Assembly (NCBI RefSeq): GCF_013201645.1
Contig: NZ_CP053842.1
Location: forward strand, 1,488,001 to 1,552,000
DNA from: Campylobacter corcagiensis
GTDB taxonomy: Bacteria > Campylobacterota > Campylobacteria > Campylobacterales > Campylobacteraceae
Direction: 5' to 3'
Length of the DNA stretch: 64,000 nt
In this document: piece by piece, positions 34,317 to 43,427 of the stretch
Position numbering within the stretch: position 1 is the stretch's first letter
How the letters are laid out: each line of letters begins with the position of its first letter
The notes under the pieces: model-generated
Databases searched by the model: none
What the model was told of the DNA's origin: nothing
Seen by the model: the letters and a program-made list of their open reading frames with translations, nothing else
Position numbers and translations under genes: made by a program

Positions 34317-35569
34317 AATTTTATGTTTTTAAGGCTATCTCTATAAGAATTTTCATCAAATTCTTTAACCCTTGTAACCCCTGCATCAAAGGCTGCTTTT
34401 GCAACTGCTGGTGCTACTGCAAAAAGTACTCTTTTATCAAATGGATTTGGAATAATATAGTCTTTACCAAAGCTAATCTTATCTACACCCATTTTTTCAC
34501 AAACATCAGCTGGAACTGGCTCTTTTGCCAAATCCGCTAAAGCTTTAGCAGCTGCCATTTTCATCTCTTCAGTTATAAATTTAGCTTGAACATCAAGAGC
34601 ACCTCTAAATATATAAGGAAACCCTAAGACATTATTAACTTGATTTGGATAATCACTTCTTCCTGTTCCTACCATAGCATCATCCCTAATACTATGAACA
34701 TCTTCAGGATAAATTTCAGGTACTGGGTTAGCTAAAGCAAAGATTATTGGATTACTTGCCATGCTTTTTACCATATCTTTTGTTAAAACTCCACCTTTAC
34801 TTAAACCTAAAAACATATCCGCATCTTTTATAGCATCTTCTAAAGTTCTAGCGTCTGTATCTATGGCAAAGTAAGCTTTTTCAGGACTTAAATTCTCCCT
34901 ACCACTATGAATAACACCTTTTGAATCAAGCATTATAATATTTTTAACTCCGATTTGCTGATACATCTTAGCGCATGCTATTCCTGCTGCACCACTTCCA
35001 CTAACTACAACTTTTAAATCACTAGCTTTTTTACCACTTATTTCTAAAGCATTGATAAGTCCAGCTGTTGTTATGATAGCAGTTCCGTGCTGGTCATCGT
35101 GCATAACTGGAATATTAGTTTCTGCTTTTAATCTTTTTTCTATCTCAAAGCACTCTGGAGCTTTTATATCTTCTAGATTTATGCCACCAAAAGTTGGAGA
35201 TATAGCTTTACAAATTTCAATTATCTTATTTGGATCTTTCTCATCTATCTCAATATCAAAAGCATCAACGCCTGCAAATTTCTTAAATAAAACCGCTTTT
35301 CCTTCCATAACTGGTTTTGATGCTTGCGCACCAATATCACCAAGACCTAAAACTGCTGTACCATTACTAATAACTGCTACTAAATTTGACTTATTTGTAT
35401 ACTTGTAAGCCAAATCTGCATTACCATCTATCTCTTTGCAAGGTTCAGCAACACCTGGACTATAAGCCAAAGTTAAATCCTTAGAGCTCTCAAAAGGAGT
35501 CTTAACCTCAACACTTATCTTTCCACCTATATGGTAGTTTAAAGCTTCTTCTTTTGTGTATTTTGCCAT
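34313..35569 (-). CDS. maeB: NADP-dependent malic enzyme
   Basis: The 418-residue enzyme decarboxylates malate to pyruvate. Seen: VKTPFESSKDLTLAYSPGVAEPC (22-44), VISNGTAVLGLGDIGAQASKPVMEGKAVLFK, the catalytic MHDDQHGTAIITTAGLINAL and VSGSGAAGIACAKM for NADP. It lacks the C-terminal phosphotransacetylase-like domain of the 760-residue MaeB, so it is the short form. It is first after gltX in a leftward run and overlaps pncB. RBS AAGGATAG before ATG 35569. Confidence 0.9.
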   Translation of the reverse strand: MAKYTKEEALNYHIGGKISVEVKTPFESSKDLTLAYSPGVAEPCKEIDGNADLAYKYTNKSNLVAVISNGTAVLGLGDIGAQASKPVMEGKAVLFKKFAGVDAFDIEIDEKDPNKIIEICKAISPTFGGINLEDIKAPECFEIEKRLKAETNIPVMHDDQHGTAIITTAGLINALEISGKKASDLKVVVSGSGAAGIACAKMYQQIGVKNIIMLDSKGVIHSGRENLSPEKAYFAIDTDARTLEDAIKDADMFLGLSKGGVLTKDMVKSMASNPIIFALANPVPEIYPEDVHSIRDDAMVGTGRSDYPNQVNNVLGFPYIFRGALDVQAKFITEEMKMAAAKALADLAKEPVPADVCEKMGVDKISFGKDYIIPNPFDKRVLFAVAPAVAKAAFDAGVTRVKEFDENSYRDSLKNIKL

Positions 35570-35639
35570 TTTCTATCCTTAAATTTATTTTATTTTGCGA
35601 ATTTTATCCAAAATTAACTTTATATAGTATAAATACCCA

Positions 35640-37043
35640 CTAAATGGAGCTATTTTTACTAAATTCCAGTAAATTTGATATTCTATTTTTAAGTTCAGTA
35701 GTGCCAATTATTTCCATTACTTCAAATATTCCAGGACTTACACTTGTGCCAGTTATAGCAACCCTTAAAGGCTGAGCGATGTCTTTTAGTTTGGCTGAAT
35801 TTTCATCTAAGAATTTCACAGTTATCTCTTCATAAATTCTAGTATCAAGGTCGTTATCGCCTAAAATTTCGCTATATTTTTCTAAAAGCTCTATGCTTTG
35901 TGGCTTTATAAATTTTTTATAAGCTTTTTGGTCATAAGTTGTTGGCGCTTTTAGGATATTTAAAGCTGAATTTGCCATCTCAACTAAAGTAGTACTTCTC
36001 TCTCTTAAGCTATCAACTAAAAGCTTAGCGTGCTTTACAGGGTCTAAATTTACCCCAAATTCTTTTAACTCATCTTTTAAACGCTCAAAACTTGCCTCTT
36101 TTATATAATGCTGATTTAGCCACTCAAGTTTGCTTTGGTTAAATGTACTTGCGGATTTGCTAAGATTATTAGGATCAAAAAACTCTTTAAGCTCATCCAT
36201 GCTAAATATCTCATCATCACCATGACTCCAGCCAAGTCTTACTAAGAAATTTAGAAGTGCTTCTGGCAAATAGCCCATCTTTTTATACTCCATCACATCA
36301 GTTGCACCATGCCTTTTAGATAGCTTTGCACCATCGCTTCCATTTATCATTGCGACATGGTAGAATTTAGGAACTTCAAAACCAAGTGCATTGTAAAGAA
36401 TGATCTGTTTTGGAGTATTTGAAAGGTGATCATCGCCGCGTATCACATCAGTTACGCCCATTAATGCATCATCAATTACTACAGTAAAGTTATAAATCGG
36501 GCTTTTATCACTTCTTGCGATAACAAAATCATCAATCATATCAGCAACTTCAAATTTAACTTCGCCTTTTACTCCATCCACAAACTCAATCGTTCCGCTT
36601 GTTGGAGCTTTTATCCTTATAACAGGATCTATTCCAGCTGGTGGAGTTCCTTTAAAATCGCGGTATCTACCATCATATCTAGGTCTTTCTTTTCTTGCAA
36701 TTTGCTCATTCCTTAAATCGTCAAGCTCTTCTTTACTCATATAACATTTATAAGCTTTACCTTCATCAAGTAGCTTTTGGATATATTTTTTATAAATTTC
36801 CATTCTCTCACTTTGATACTCTACAGTTCCATCAAAATCCAGTCCTGTCCACTCAAAAGCTTCAAGTATTGCCTTTGTAGCTTCTATTTTATTTCTTTTA
36901 AAATCCGTATCTTCAATACGAAGCAAAAATTTACCGCCATTTGCTCTAGCGTATAAATAGTTATAAAGCGCAGTTCTTAATCCTCCTATGTGAAGATATC
37001 CAGTAGGAGAAGGTGCAAAACGAGTAATTATCTTTTTAGTCAT
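35640..37043 (-). CDS. gltX: Glutamyl-tRNA synthetase
   Basis: The 467-residue class I synthetase has the HIGH motif as PTGYLHIGGLRTALYN (residues 12-27) and the KMSKS equivalent as AKLSKRHGA (about 246). Campylobacterota carry two GltX copies, one of which can charge tRNA-Gln for later amidation; which this is cannot be told by eye. RBS AAGGAA precedes ATG 37043. Promoter overlaps the divergent PPIase promoter face to face. Confidence 0.93.
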   Translation of the reverse strand: MTKKIITRFAPSPTGYLHIGGLRTALYNYLYARANGGKFLLRIEDTDFKRNKIEATKAILEAFEWTGLDFDGTVEYQSERMEIYKKYIQKLLDEGKAYKCYMSKEELDDLRNEQIARKERPRYDGRYRDFKGTPPAGIDPVIRIKAPTSGTIEFVDGVKGEVKFEVADMIDDFVIARSDKSPIYNFTVVIDDALMGVTDVIRGDDHLSNTPKQIILYNALGFEVPKFYHVAMINGSDGAKLSKRHGATDVMEYKKMGYLPEALLNFLVRLGWSHGDDEIFSMDELKEFFDPNNLSKSASTFNQSKLEWLNQHYIKEASFERLKDELKEFGVNLDPVKHAKLLVDSLRERSTTLVEMANSALNILKAPTTYDQKAYKKFIKPQSIELLEKYSEILGDNDLDTRIYEEITVKFLDENSAKLKDIAQPLRVAITGTSVSPGIFEVMEIIGTTELKNRISNLLEFSKNSSI

Positions 37044-37081
37044 ATTCTTCCTTTGTTTTCTAATTCATAGTTATTTTATGA

Positions 37082-37097
37082 TATAATCGCAATTATA
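37082..37097. promoter_or_regulatory. Overlapping face-to-face promoters of gltX and the PPIase gene
   Basis: TATAAT (37082-37087, plus) and ATTATA (37092-37097, TATAAT on the minus strand) face each other with four bases between them. Each would start in or beyond the other's -10, so the two promoters likely compete. Confidence 0.55.
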
Positions 37098-37126
37098 GTC
37101 TTATAAGCTTAAATTAAAGGTTTTTT

Positions 37127-37957
37127 ATGAAAAAAAAGTTACTTTTTATAGTCGCGTTTGCATTTAGCATATCTAACGCAGCACCAGTAAATTGGGTAGT
37201 TACAAAGGTTAATAATGAGCCTATTACGAACTACGAAGTTACTCAGATGATGAAAATGATGAAAACAAATGATAAAAACAGAGCCCTTGAAGCTCTCATT
37301 AATCAAAAGCTTCAAATTTCAGAGATAAAAAAGCAAGATATTGCAGCAGCACCATTTGAAATAGACCAACAAATTCAAAGAATGGCAAAAGCAAATGGAG
37401 TAAGCGTGGAGAAATTTAAAGCAAGAGCTAAAAACAACGGCATAAGCGAAGCTGAACTTAGAGATGAAACTGCCAAAAGTATAAAACAAAGCAAACTCTT
37501 AGGAAATGTTTTTGCTAGGGCTGATGAGAGAGTAAAGCCTGAAGATGCACTAAATTTTTATAACCAAAACAAGATGCTTTTTATGAATTTCTCAGCGGTT
37601 AATGCAACAAGATATGCAGCTCAAACAAAGCAAGAGATCGTAGATGTAACTAGAGGAAAATTTGGACCAAAAGTTTTTAGCCATAAAATAACAATCCCAA
37701 GAGCGCAGCTAAACAACGAAACAGCTTATGTGTTTATGAATATGAAAAATGGTGCTTTTACTCCTGTAATGCAAAATCCTCAAGGATACTGGGAAGTGCT
37801 AAGGGTTGACTCAAAAAGCGGAATGGTTGCAAAAAGCTTTGAAGAAGTTAAGCCTCAAATTCTAAACATGATGGCTGAAAAAGAAAGAGCAAAAGCAGCT
37901 GAAAGTTACTTTGAAAAGCTTAAGGCTGAAGCTGTTATTGAACATGTAAACAGATAA
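37127..37957 (+). CDS. Periplasmic peptidyl-prolyl isomerase, SurA/PEB4 type (Cj1289-like)
   Basis: The 276-residue periplasmic foldase has a signal peptide (MKKKLLFIVAFAFSISNA), a SurA-like N-terminal chaperone domain (residues 20-150, with ALEALINQKLQISEIKKQ), and a degenerate parvulin domain. It matches by context the C. jejuni Cj1289 protein beside accC-accB-dcd. The SurA-like fold aids outer-membrane protein assembly. It is followed at 15 bases by a tiny lipoprotein gene. Confidence 0.85.
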   Translation: MKKKLLFIVAFAFSISNAAPVNWVVTKVNNEPITNYEVTQMMKMMKTNDKNRALEALINQKLQISEIKKQDIAAAPFEIDQQIQRMAKANGVSVEKFKARAKNNGISEAELRDETAKSIKQSKLLGNVFARADERVKPEDALNFYNQNKMLFMNFSAVNATRYAAQTKQEIVDVTRGKFGPKVFSHKITIPRAQLNNETAYVFMNMKNGAFTPVMQNPQGYWEVLRVDSKSGMVAKSFEEVKPQILNMMAEKERAKAAESYFEKLKAEAVIEHVNR

Positions 37958-37972
37958 ATTTAGGGCATAAAT

Positions 37973-38131
37973 TTGAAAAATTTTACTAAATTTATATCTA
38001 TTTTTTTACTTATATTTATGCTTTTTGGATGTTCAAGCAAAAACACTTCTGTAGGTGGAAGTGGGGCTGCCGTTCACTCAAATAGCAGCAGCGGATATGC
38101 TGGAATGTTTAGTATAGGCAGGAGTTTTTAG
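37973..38131 (+). CDS. Small lipoprotein, 52 residues
   Basis: A TTG start (37973) 15 bases after the PPIase stop, with AGGG upstream, begins a signal with lipobox LFGC (Cys about 20; FLLIFMLFGCSSK). The mature part is only about 32 residues, rich in Ser and Gly (SVGGSGAAVHSNSSSGYAG). It has no detectable homology to me. Likely cotranscribed with the PPIase and anchored in a membrane leaflet. Confidence 0.6.
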   Translation: MKNFTKFISIFLLIFMLFGCSSKNTSVGGSGAAVHSNSSSGYAGMFSIGRSF

Positions 38132-38240
38132 CTTTAAAAACTAAATTGCTACTATTAGAAATTTATCATTTTAAATGTATCTTAAATTTATAGCAATCAC
38201 TTAAGTCTAAATTTTCAAATTTGATTAGAAATAGAAATTT

Positions 38241-38259
38241 GGGCAAATTTTCATTGCCC
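38241..38259 (-). terminator. Hairpin after accC
   Basis: The stem GGGCAA / TTGCCC with a 7-base loop lies 8 bases after the accC stop. Reading leftward it is followed by AAATTTC, only a weak T-run. Confidence 0.5.
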
Positions 38260-38266
38260 TTAAATT

Positions 38267-39598
38267 TTAATAGTGCTTGGTTAGATAGTTAGTATCGTAG
38301 TTATTTGTGACAAAATCTTCATTATCCATCATAGATATGTGGAAATTTTTGGTGCACTTTATTCCTTGTATTATGAGCTGATCAAGTGCAACTTTCATCT
38401 TTGCAATAGCTTTCTCTCTACTACTAGCATAAACAACAAGTTTTCCTATCATGCTATCATAAAATGGCGGAACAACATATCCTTCATAAATATGGCTATC
38501 CCAACGCACATTTCTACCATTTGGAGCTACGAATTTAGAAATTTTTCCAGGACAAGGAGCAAAGCTTTTTGGATCTTCAGCTGAGATTCTACACTCAATT
38601 GAGTGTCCTTTTAAGCTTATCTCATCTTGGCTTGGAAGCTTTTCACCTTCAGCTACCCTTATCATCCACTCAACTATATCAAGCCCACTTACCATCTCAC
38701 TTACACAGTGTTCAACTTGAAGCCTTGTGTTCATCTCTATGAAATAAAACTCTTTTGATGCTTGATCGTATAAAAACTCAAATGTCCCTGCACCACTATA
38801 GCCTATAGCCTTTGTGGCATCAACTGCTGTTTTATGAAGTTTTTTTCTAGTATCTTCATCAAGTATAACAGCTGGACTTTCTTCTATAAGTTTTTGATGG
38901 CGGCGTTGCATTGAACAGTCTCTTTCTCCTACATGAATAACATTTCCATGCTCATCGCCTATAACTTGAACTTCGATATGGCGTGGATTTTGAATATACT
39001 TTTCTATATACATCGCTCCATTTCCAAAAGCAGAAAGAGCCTCACTTTCAGCTGACCAAAAGTTCTTTTCTATATCTTCTTCTTTCCATACTACACGCAT
39101 GCCACGACCACCGCCGCCAGCTGCAGCTTTTAATATAACAGGATACCCCATCTCATTTGCTAAATTTTTTGCCATTTCTACATCTTTTAGCACACCATCG
39201 CTTCCTGGTACAACTGGAACGCCAGCTCTTTTCATAAAGCTTTTAGCCTTACTCTTATCACTCATAAGACTCATAGCATCTACGCTTGGCCCTATAAATT
39301 TAATGCCTTCTTTTTCACAAATTTCAACAAATGTTTGATTTTCACTTAAAAAACCATATCCTGGAAATATCGCATCGCTTTCACTAATCTGAGCAGCTGA
39401 AATAATAGCTGGAATATTTAAGTAGCTATCACTACTTCTTGGCGGACCTACACAGATACTTGCATCTGCGTATTTTACATAAAGAGCGTCTTTATCTGCA
39501 GTTGAGTAGATAACAACAGCCTCTTTTCCCATCTCTTGGATAGTTCTTAAGGCTCTCAAGGCTATCTCGCCACGATTTGCTATTAGAATTCTCTTCAT
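38267..39598 (-). CDS. accC: Acetyl-CoA carboxylase, biotin carboxylase subunit
   Basis: The 443-residue ATP-grasp enzyme carboxylates the biotin on AccB, the first step of fatty acid synthesis. Motifs: RILIANRGEIALRALRT (3-19), the glycine-rich KAAAGGGGRGMRVV (about 158), and EMNTRLQVEHCVSE (about 287) for the catalytic site. The start ATG 39598 overlaps the accB stop by one base, so the pair is coupled. Typical length. Confidence 0.95.
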   Translation of the reverse strand: MKRILIANRGEIALRALRTIQEMGKEAVVIYSTADKDALYVKYADASICVGPPRSSDSYLNIPAIISAAQISESDAIFPGYGFLSENQTFVEICEKEGIKFIGPSVDAMSLMSDKSKAKSFMKRAGVPVVPGSDGVLKDVEMAKNLANEMGYPVILKAAAGGGGRGMRVVWKEEDIEKNFWSAESEALSAFGNGAMYIEKYIQNPRHIEVQVIGDEHGNVIHVGERDCSMQRRHQKLIEESPAVILDEDTRKKLHKTAVDATKAIGYSGAGTFEFLYDQASKEFYFIEMNTRLQVEHCVSEMVSGLDIVEWMIRVAEGEKLPSQDEISLKGHSIECRISAEDPKSFAPCPGKISKFVAPNGRNVRWDSHIYEGYVVPPFYDSMIGKLVVYASSREKAIAKMKVALDQLIIQGIKCTKNFHISMMDNEDFVTNNYDTNYLTKHY

Positions 39599-40053
39599 TA
39601 TAGCTTCTCCACCTCAATGATTGGCATATCATACTCAACTGGCTGACCATCAGCAACTAAAATATCCAAAACCCTACAGTCAAACTCAGCTTCTATCTCA
39701 TTCATTATCTTCATAGCTTCGATAATTCCAACAACTTCACCCTTTCTAATAGTCTGTCCAACGCTTACAAAAGGCTTTGCTCCAGGGCTTGGGGCCATAT
39801 AAAATGTTCCTACCATAGGTGAGTTTATCGTACTATCTTTTTTAGGATGAGCCTCACTACCATTTACCACTAAATTTATAGGCTGGGGAGTTACAGCTTG
39901 TGGAATTGGTGTAGGACACATATCTGGAGTAAATTCAGGTACTTCTACACTTCTTTTTAGCTCTATTTCAAAATCATCTTGTTTTATTTTAACCTTTCCA
40001 ATGCCTGAGGCTTCAAAAAATTTCATAAGCTCTTTTATCTCATCTATCTTCAT
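39598..40053 (-). CDS. accB: Biotin carboxyl carrier protein of acetyl-CoA carboxylase
   Basis: The 151-residue carrier has the biotin lysine in EAMKIMNEI (Lys about 117). A Pro-rich linker (FTPDMCPTPIPQAVTPQP, about 36-56) joins the N-terminal segment to the biotinyl domain. First of the accB-accC pair, divergent from dcd. RBS AAGGAGC precedes ATG 40053. Confidence 0.93.
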   Translation of the reverse strand: MKIDEIKELMKFFEASGIGKVKIKQDDFEIELKRSVEVPEFTPDMCPTPIPQAVTPQPINLVVNGSEAHPKKDSTINSPMVGTFYMAPSPGAKPFVSVGQTIRKGEVVGIIEAMKIMNEIEAEFDCRVLDILVADGQPVEYDMPIIEVEKL

Positions 40054-40171
40054 AATAGCTCCTTTTTAATATTAAATGCTAAATTAGTAATTTTACTTAG
40101 TTTTTATAAAGCTTAGTTAAACATAATAAATTTTATGAGAATTTAAAATTTGAAACTTAAAAATTTTTTGC

Positions 40172-40177
40172 TATAAT
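40172..40177 (+). promoter_or_regulatory. -10 box of dcd
   Basis: TATAAT in TTTTGCTATAATTTTG lies 18 bases before ATG 40196, leaving a leader of about 12 bases containing AAAGGA. Confidence 0.65.
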
Positions 40178-40195
40178 TTTGAAAAAAGGATTAAA

Positions 40196-40756
40196 ATGGG
40201 TCTAAAAAGTGATGGGTGGATAAAAGAACAAAGCCTTAAAAATGAGATGATAACGCCGTTTTGTGAGGAAAATATAGGAAGTGGTGTAGTAAGCTATGGG
40301 CTTTCAAGTTATGGGTATGATATAAGAGTAGCTGATGAGTTTAAAATTTTTACAAATGTTGGTGGAACAGTCGTTGACCCAAAGAATTTTGATGAAAAAA
40401 ATGTTGTGGATTTTAAAGGTGATATCTGCATAGTTCCACCAAATTCTTTTGCTTTAGCTAGAACTGTTGAGTACTTTAAAATGCCTAGAAATGTCCTAGC
40501 AATCTGCCTTGGCAAAAGCACATACGCAAGATGTGGAATAATAGTAAATGTAACGCCATTTGAACCAGGATTTGTTGGGCATATCACAATTGAAATTTCA
40601 AACACAACCCCACTTCCAGCTAAAATTTACGCAAACGAAGGAATTGCTCAAGTACTATTTTTAGAAGGCGATGAGCCATGTCTTGTAAGCTATGATGAAA
40701 AAAAAGGCAAATACCAGAGCCAAACAGGAATAACTCTACCTAAAATACTAAAATAA
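40196..40756 (+). CDS. dcd: dCTP deaminase
   Basis: The 186-residue enzyme deaminates dCTP to dUTP for thymidylate synthesis. Motifs: [49 protein letters not shown] (about 102-135, with catalytic residues in the ARCG region) and [14 protein letters not shown]. The order PPIase-accC-accB-dcd matches that of C. jejuni. Typical length. Confidence 0.93.
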   Translation: MGLKSDGWIKEQSLKNEMITPFCEENIGSGVVSYGLSSYGYDIRVADEFKIFTNVGGTVVDPKNFDEKNVVDFKGDICIVPPNSFALARTVEYFKMPRNVLAICLGKSTYARCGIIVNVTPFEPGFVGHITIEISNTTPLPAKIYANEGIAQVLFLEGDEPCLVSYDEKKGKYQSQTGITLPKILK

Positions 40757-40833
40757 ATTTGTAAAATAATTTAATAAATGTTAATAAATTTAGGTAAAAT
40801 ACGCAAAAAATTTGAAAGTGATAGTTTATAAAC

Positions 40834-42918
40834 ATGAAAAATTTAGTAATAGTAGAATCCCCAGCAAAAGCAAAAACAATAGGACGATTTTTAGGCGATG
40901 AGTATAAAGTTATAGCATCTAAAGGTCACATTAGAGATCTGCCAAAATCAAGCTTTGGTATTAAGATAGATGAAAATGGCTTTACCCCACAGTATAGGAT
41001 AAGTAGTGATCACTCAAGCCTTGTAAAAGAGATAAAAGAGTTAGCTAAAAAAGCTAATCAAATTTACCTTGCAACGGATGAAGATAGAGAAGGTGAAGCA
41101 ATTGCTTATCACATAGCAAAAGCTATAGATAAAGATCCAGCAAAACTTCCTAGAATCGTATTTCACGAAATCACAAAAGATGCTATCACTCACGCTGTAC
41201 AAAACCCTAGAAATTTAGACGAAAGTAGCGTAAATGCTCAGCAAACTAGAAGGCTTCTTGATAGGATAGTTGGATATAAACTTAGCCCTTTACTAGCTAG
41301 TAAAATTCAGCGTGGTCTTAGTGCTGGTAGAGTTCAAAGCTCAGCACTTAAGATAGTTGTAGATAAAGAACGAGAAATTCAAGCTTTTGTTCCTGTAGAG
41401 TATCACAGCATCGATGCAGTGTTTAAAAAAGATCTAGAAGCTGAGTTTATAAAATTTGATGATAAAAAGATGGATAAACTTTCAGTTAAAACCTCTGATG
41501 AAGCAAAAATGATAGTTGATGTTATAAAAGGTGAAAATTTTAATATAACTAATATAGAAAGCAAAGAGCGTAAAACAAACCCTCAACCGCCATTTATGAC
41601 TTCAAGTCTTCAGCAAGCTGCAAGTTCGACTCTTGGCTTTAGCCCTAAAAAAACAATGATGTTAGCACAAAGCTTATATGAAGGCGTAAATGCCCCACAC
41701 GGCGGAGCTATAACATATATGAGAACAGATAGCTTAAATTTAGCATCATCAGCTGTTAAAGCAGTAAGAGATATGATAAAAAGTGACTACGGCTCAAAAT
41801 ACCTTCCAACCAAACCAAACTCATATGTTACAAAAAGTAAAGGTGCTCAAGAAGCTCACGAAGCCATCCGACCAACAGATCTAAATTTTACTCCACAAAG
41901 AGCTGCTACAGCTCTTCCAAAAGATGAAGCAAGGCTTTATACGCTTATTTATAACCGCTTTGTAGCGTGTCAAATGACACCAAGTATAAGCGAACTTCAA
42001 AGTGTTTTTGTAAGCTCTAAAAGAAGTGAGTTTAAAATAAATGGTAGAAAAGTGCTATTTGATGGTTTTTATAGAGTATATGGCGATCTTGATAGAGATA
42101 AAATTTTGCCAAATTTAAGCGTAGGCGATGAGATGAGTTTACAAAAAGTATCATCAAAACAAAATTTCACAGAACCGCCTGCAAGATATAGCGAAGCAAG
42201 TTTGATTAAAAAACTTGAAAGTTTAGGCATTGGAAGACCATCAACTTACGCTCCAACCATATCTATACTTACCGCTAGAAAATATGTAGAAATCACAAAA
42301 AAGCAGCTTGTCCCAACACAGATTGCTTTTAAAGTAATTGAACTACTTGAAAAGCACTTTACAAACATAGTTGATAGCGAGTTTACTTCCAAAATGGAAG
42401 CAAAGCTTGATGATATAGCTGAAGATAAGGCTGATTGGCAAGAGGTTTTAAAAAATTTCTATACCCCTTTTATGGCTGAAATAGAAAAAGGTAAAAAAAA
42501 TATAAAAAGCCTTAAAAAACCAGCCGAACCAATAGGTGAAAAATGTCCTGAGTGTGGCAACGAACTAGTAAAAAGAGGTGGAAGATATGGAGAATTTATT
42601 GCGTGTTCAAATTTTCCAAAATGCAAATATAGTCGAAATTTAGAAAACAATAAAAATGAAAAAGCGTCCAAGAAAGAACCAGTCTCAACAGGAGTTAAAT
42701 GCCCTGAGTGCGGTAGTGGCGAAGTAGTTGAAAGGTTTTCAAGGCGTGGTAAATTTTATGGTTGTTCAAACTATCCAAAATGCAAATTTACAAGTAACTA
42801 CGAAATAGTTCCTAAATCATGTCCTGAATGCTCTGAAAAATATATGGTTAAAAAAGAGCTAAAAAAAGGAACTTTTTATGAGTGTTTAAAGTGCAAATTT
42901 AAGGAGCAAATTCTTTGA
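40834..42918 (+). CDS. topA: DNA topoisomerase I
   Basis: The 694-residue type IA topoisomerase relaxes negative supercoils. The N-terminal TOPRIM has VESPAKAKTIGRFLG and the metal motif DEDREGEAIAYH (about 86-97). The catalytic tyrosine is in THGGAITYMRTDS-like HGGAITYMRTDS. The C-terminus has three Cys4 zinc-ribbon repeats: CPECGNELV...CSNFPKC, CPECGSGEV...CSNYPKC and CPECSEKYM...CLKC, as in E. coli. It has a ribosome-spaced overlap with the next gene (TGA within TTGAGG). Confidence 0.95.
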   Translation: MKNLVIVESPAKAKTIGRFLGDEYKVIASKGHIRDLPKSSFGIKIDENGFTPQYRISSDHSSLVKEIKELAKKANQIYLATDEDREGEAIAYHIAKAIDKDPAKLPRIVFHEITKDAITHAVQNPRNLDESSVNAQQTRRLLDRIVGYKLSPLLASKIQRGLSAGRVQSSALKIVVDKEREIQAFVPVEYHSIDAVFKKDLEAEFIKFDDKKMDKLSVKTSDEAKMIVDVIKGENFNITNIESKERKTNPQPPFMTSSLQQAASSTLGFSPKKTMMLAQSLYEGVNAPHGGAITYMRTDSLNLASSAVKAVRDMIKSDYGSKYLPTKPNSYVTKSKGAQEAHEAIRPTDLNFTPQRAATALPKDEARLYTLIYNRFVACQMTPSISELQSVFVSSKRSEFKINGRKVLFDGFYRVYGDLDRDKILPNLSVGDEMSLQKVSSKQNFTEPPARYSEASLIKKLESLGIGRPSTYAPTISILTARKYVEITKKQLVPTQIAFKVIELLEKHFTNIVDSEFTSKMEAKLDDIAEDKADWQEVLKNFYTPFMAEIEKGKKNIKSLKKPAEPIGEKCPECGNELVKRGGRYGEFIACSNFPKCKYSRNLENNKNEKASKKEPVSTGVKCPECGSGEVVERFSRRGKFYGCSNYPKCKFTSNYEIVPKSCPECSEKYMVKKELKKGTFYECLKCKFKEQIL

Positions 42919-43427
42919 GGTTAAAATTTGGTGTTATATCTGATTCTCACCATAGAAGCGATGTAGCAAAGAGCGCTATAAATTTTTTAAAAGATTGTGG
43001 AGCAGATTTACTAATACACGCTGGTGATATAGTAGAACACGCAACCCTTAAAGATTTAAAGCACTCAAATTTGCCATATGTTGCTGTTTTAGGCAACAAT
43101 GACAAAGAGTTGCAAAAATATAAAAAAGAGTTTAACCTCTTTAAAGAGCCATATAATTTTGATTTTAATGGCTTTAAATTTCGCCTAGCACACTATCCTT
43201 ACTATTTAAAAGGAGACGCTGATATTTTTATATATGGACATACTCATGTTTTTAGCGTTACGAAATGTAACAACTCTTTATATTTAAACCCAGGTGAAAT
43301 TTGTGCTAGAAAAAAGCCAAAATTTGAGTGTGTTTTAGTCGAGTGTGAAAAGCAAAATTTAATAAATTCATTTAAAATAGATAAATTTGAAAGCCATATA
43401 AACGAAATCTGCTGGCAAGAGGTCTAA
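42915..43427 (+). CDS. YfcE/MJ0936-family metallophosphoesterase
   Basis: This 170-residue phosphodiesterase is of the calcineurin superfamily with all metal motifs: GVISDSHHRSD (4-14), IHAGDIVE (about 35), VLGNNDKE (about 58) and YGHTHVFS (about 107). The start is TTG 42915 with a strong AAGGAG 8 bases upstream, four bases overlapping topA. The natural substrate is unknown (relatives hydrolyse bis-phosphate or cyclic nucleotides). The antiporter gene starts directly after it. Confidence 0.85.
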   Translation: MRLKFGVISDSHHRSDVAKSAINFLKDCGADLLIHAGDIVEHATLKDLKHSNLPYVAVLGNNDKELQKYKKEFNLFKEPYNFDFNGFKFRLAHYPYYLKGDADIFIYGHTHVFSVTKCNNSLYLNPGEICARKKPKFECVLVECEKQNLINSFKIDKFESHINEICWQEV

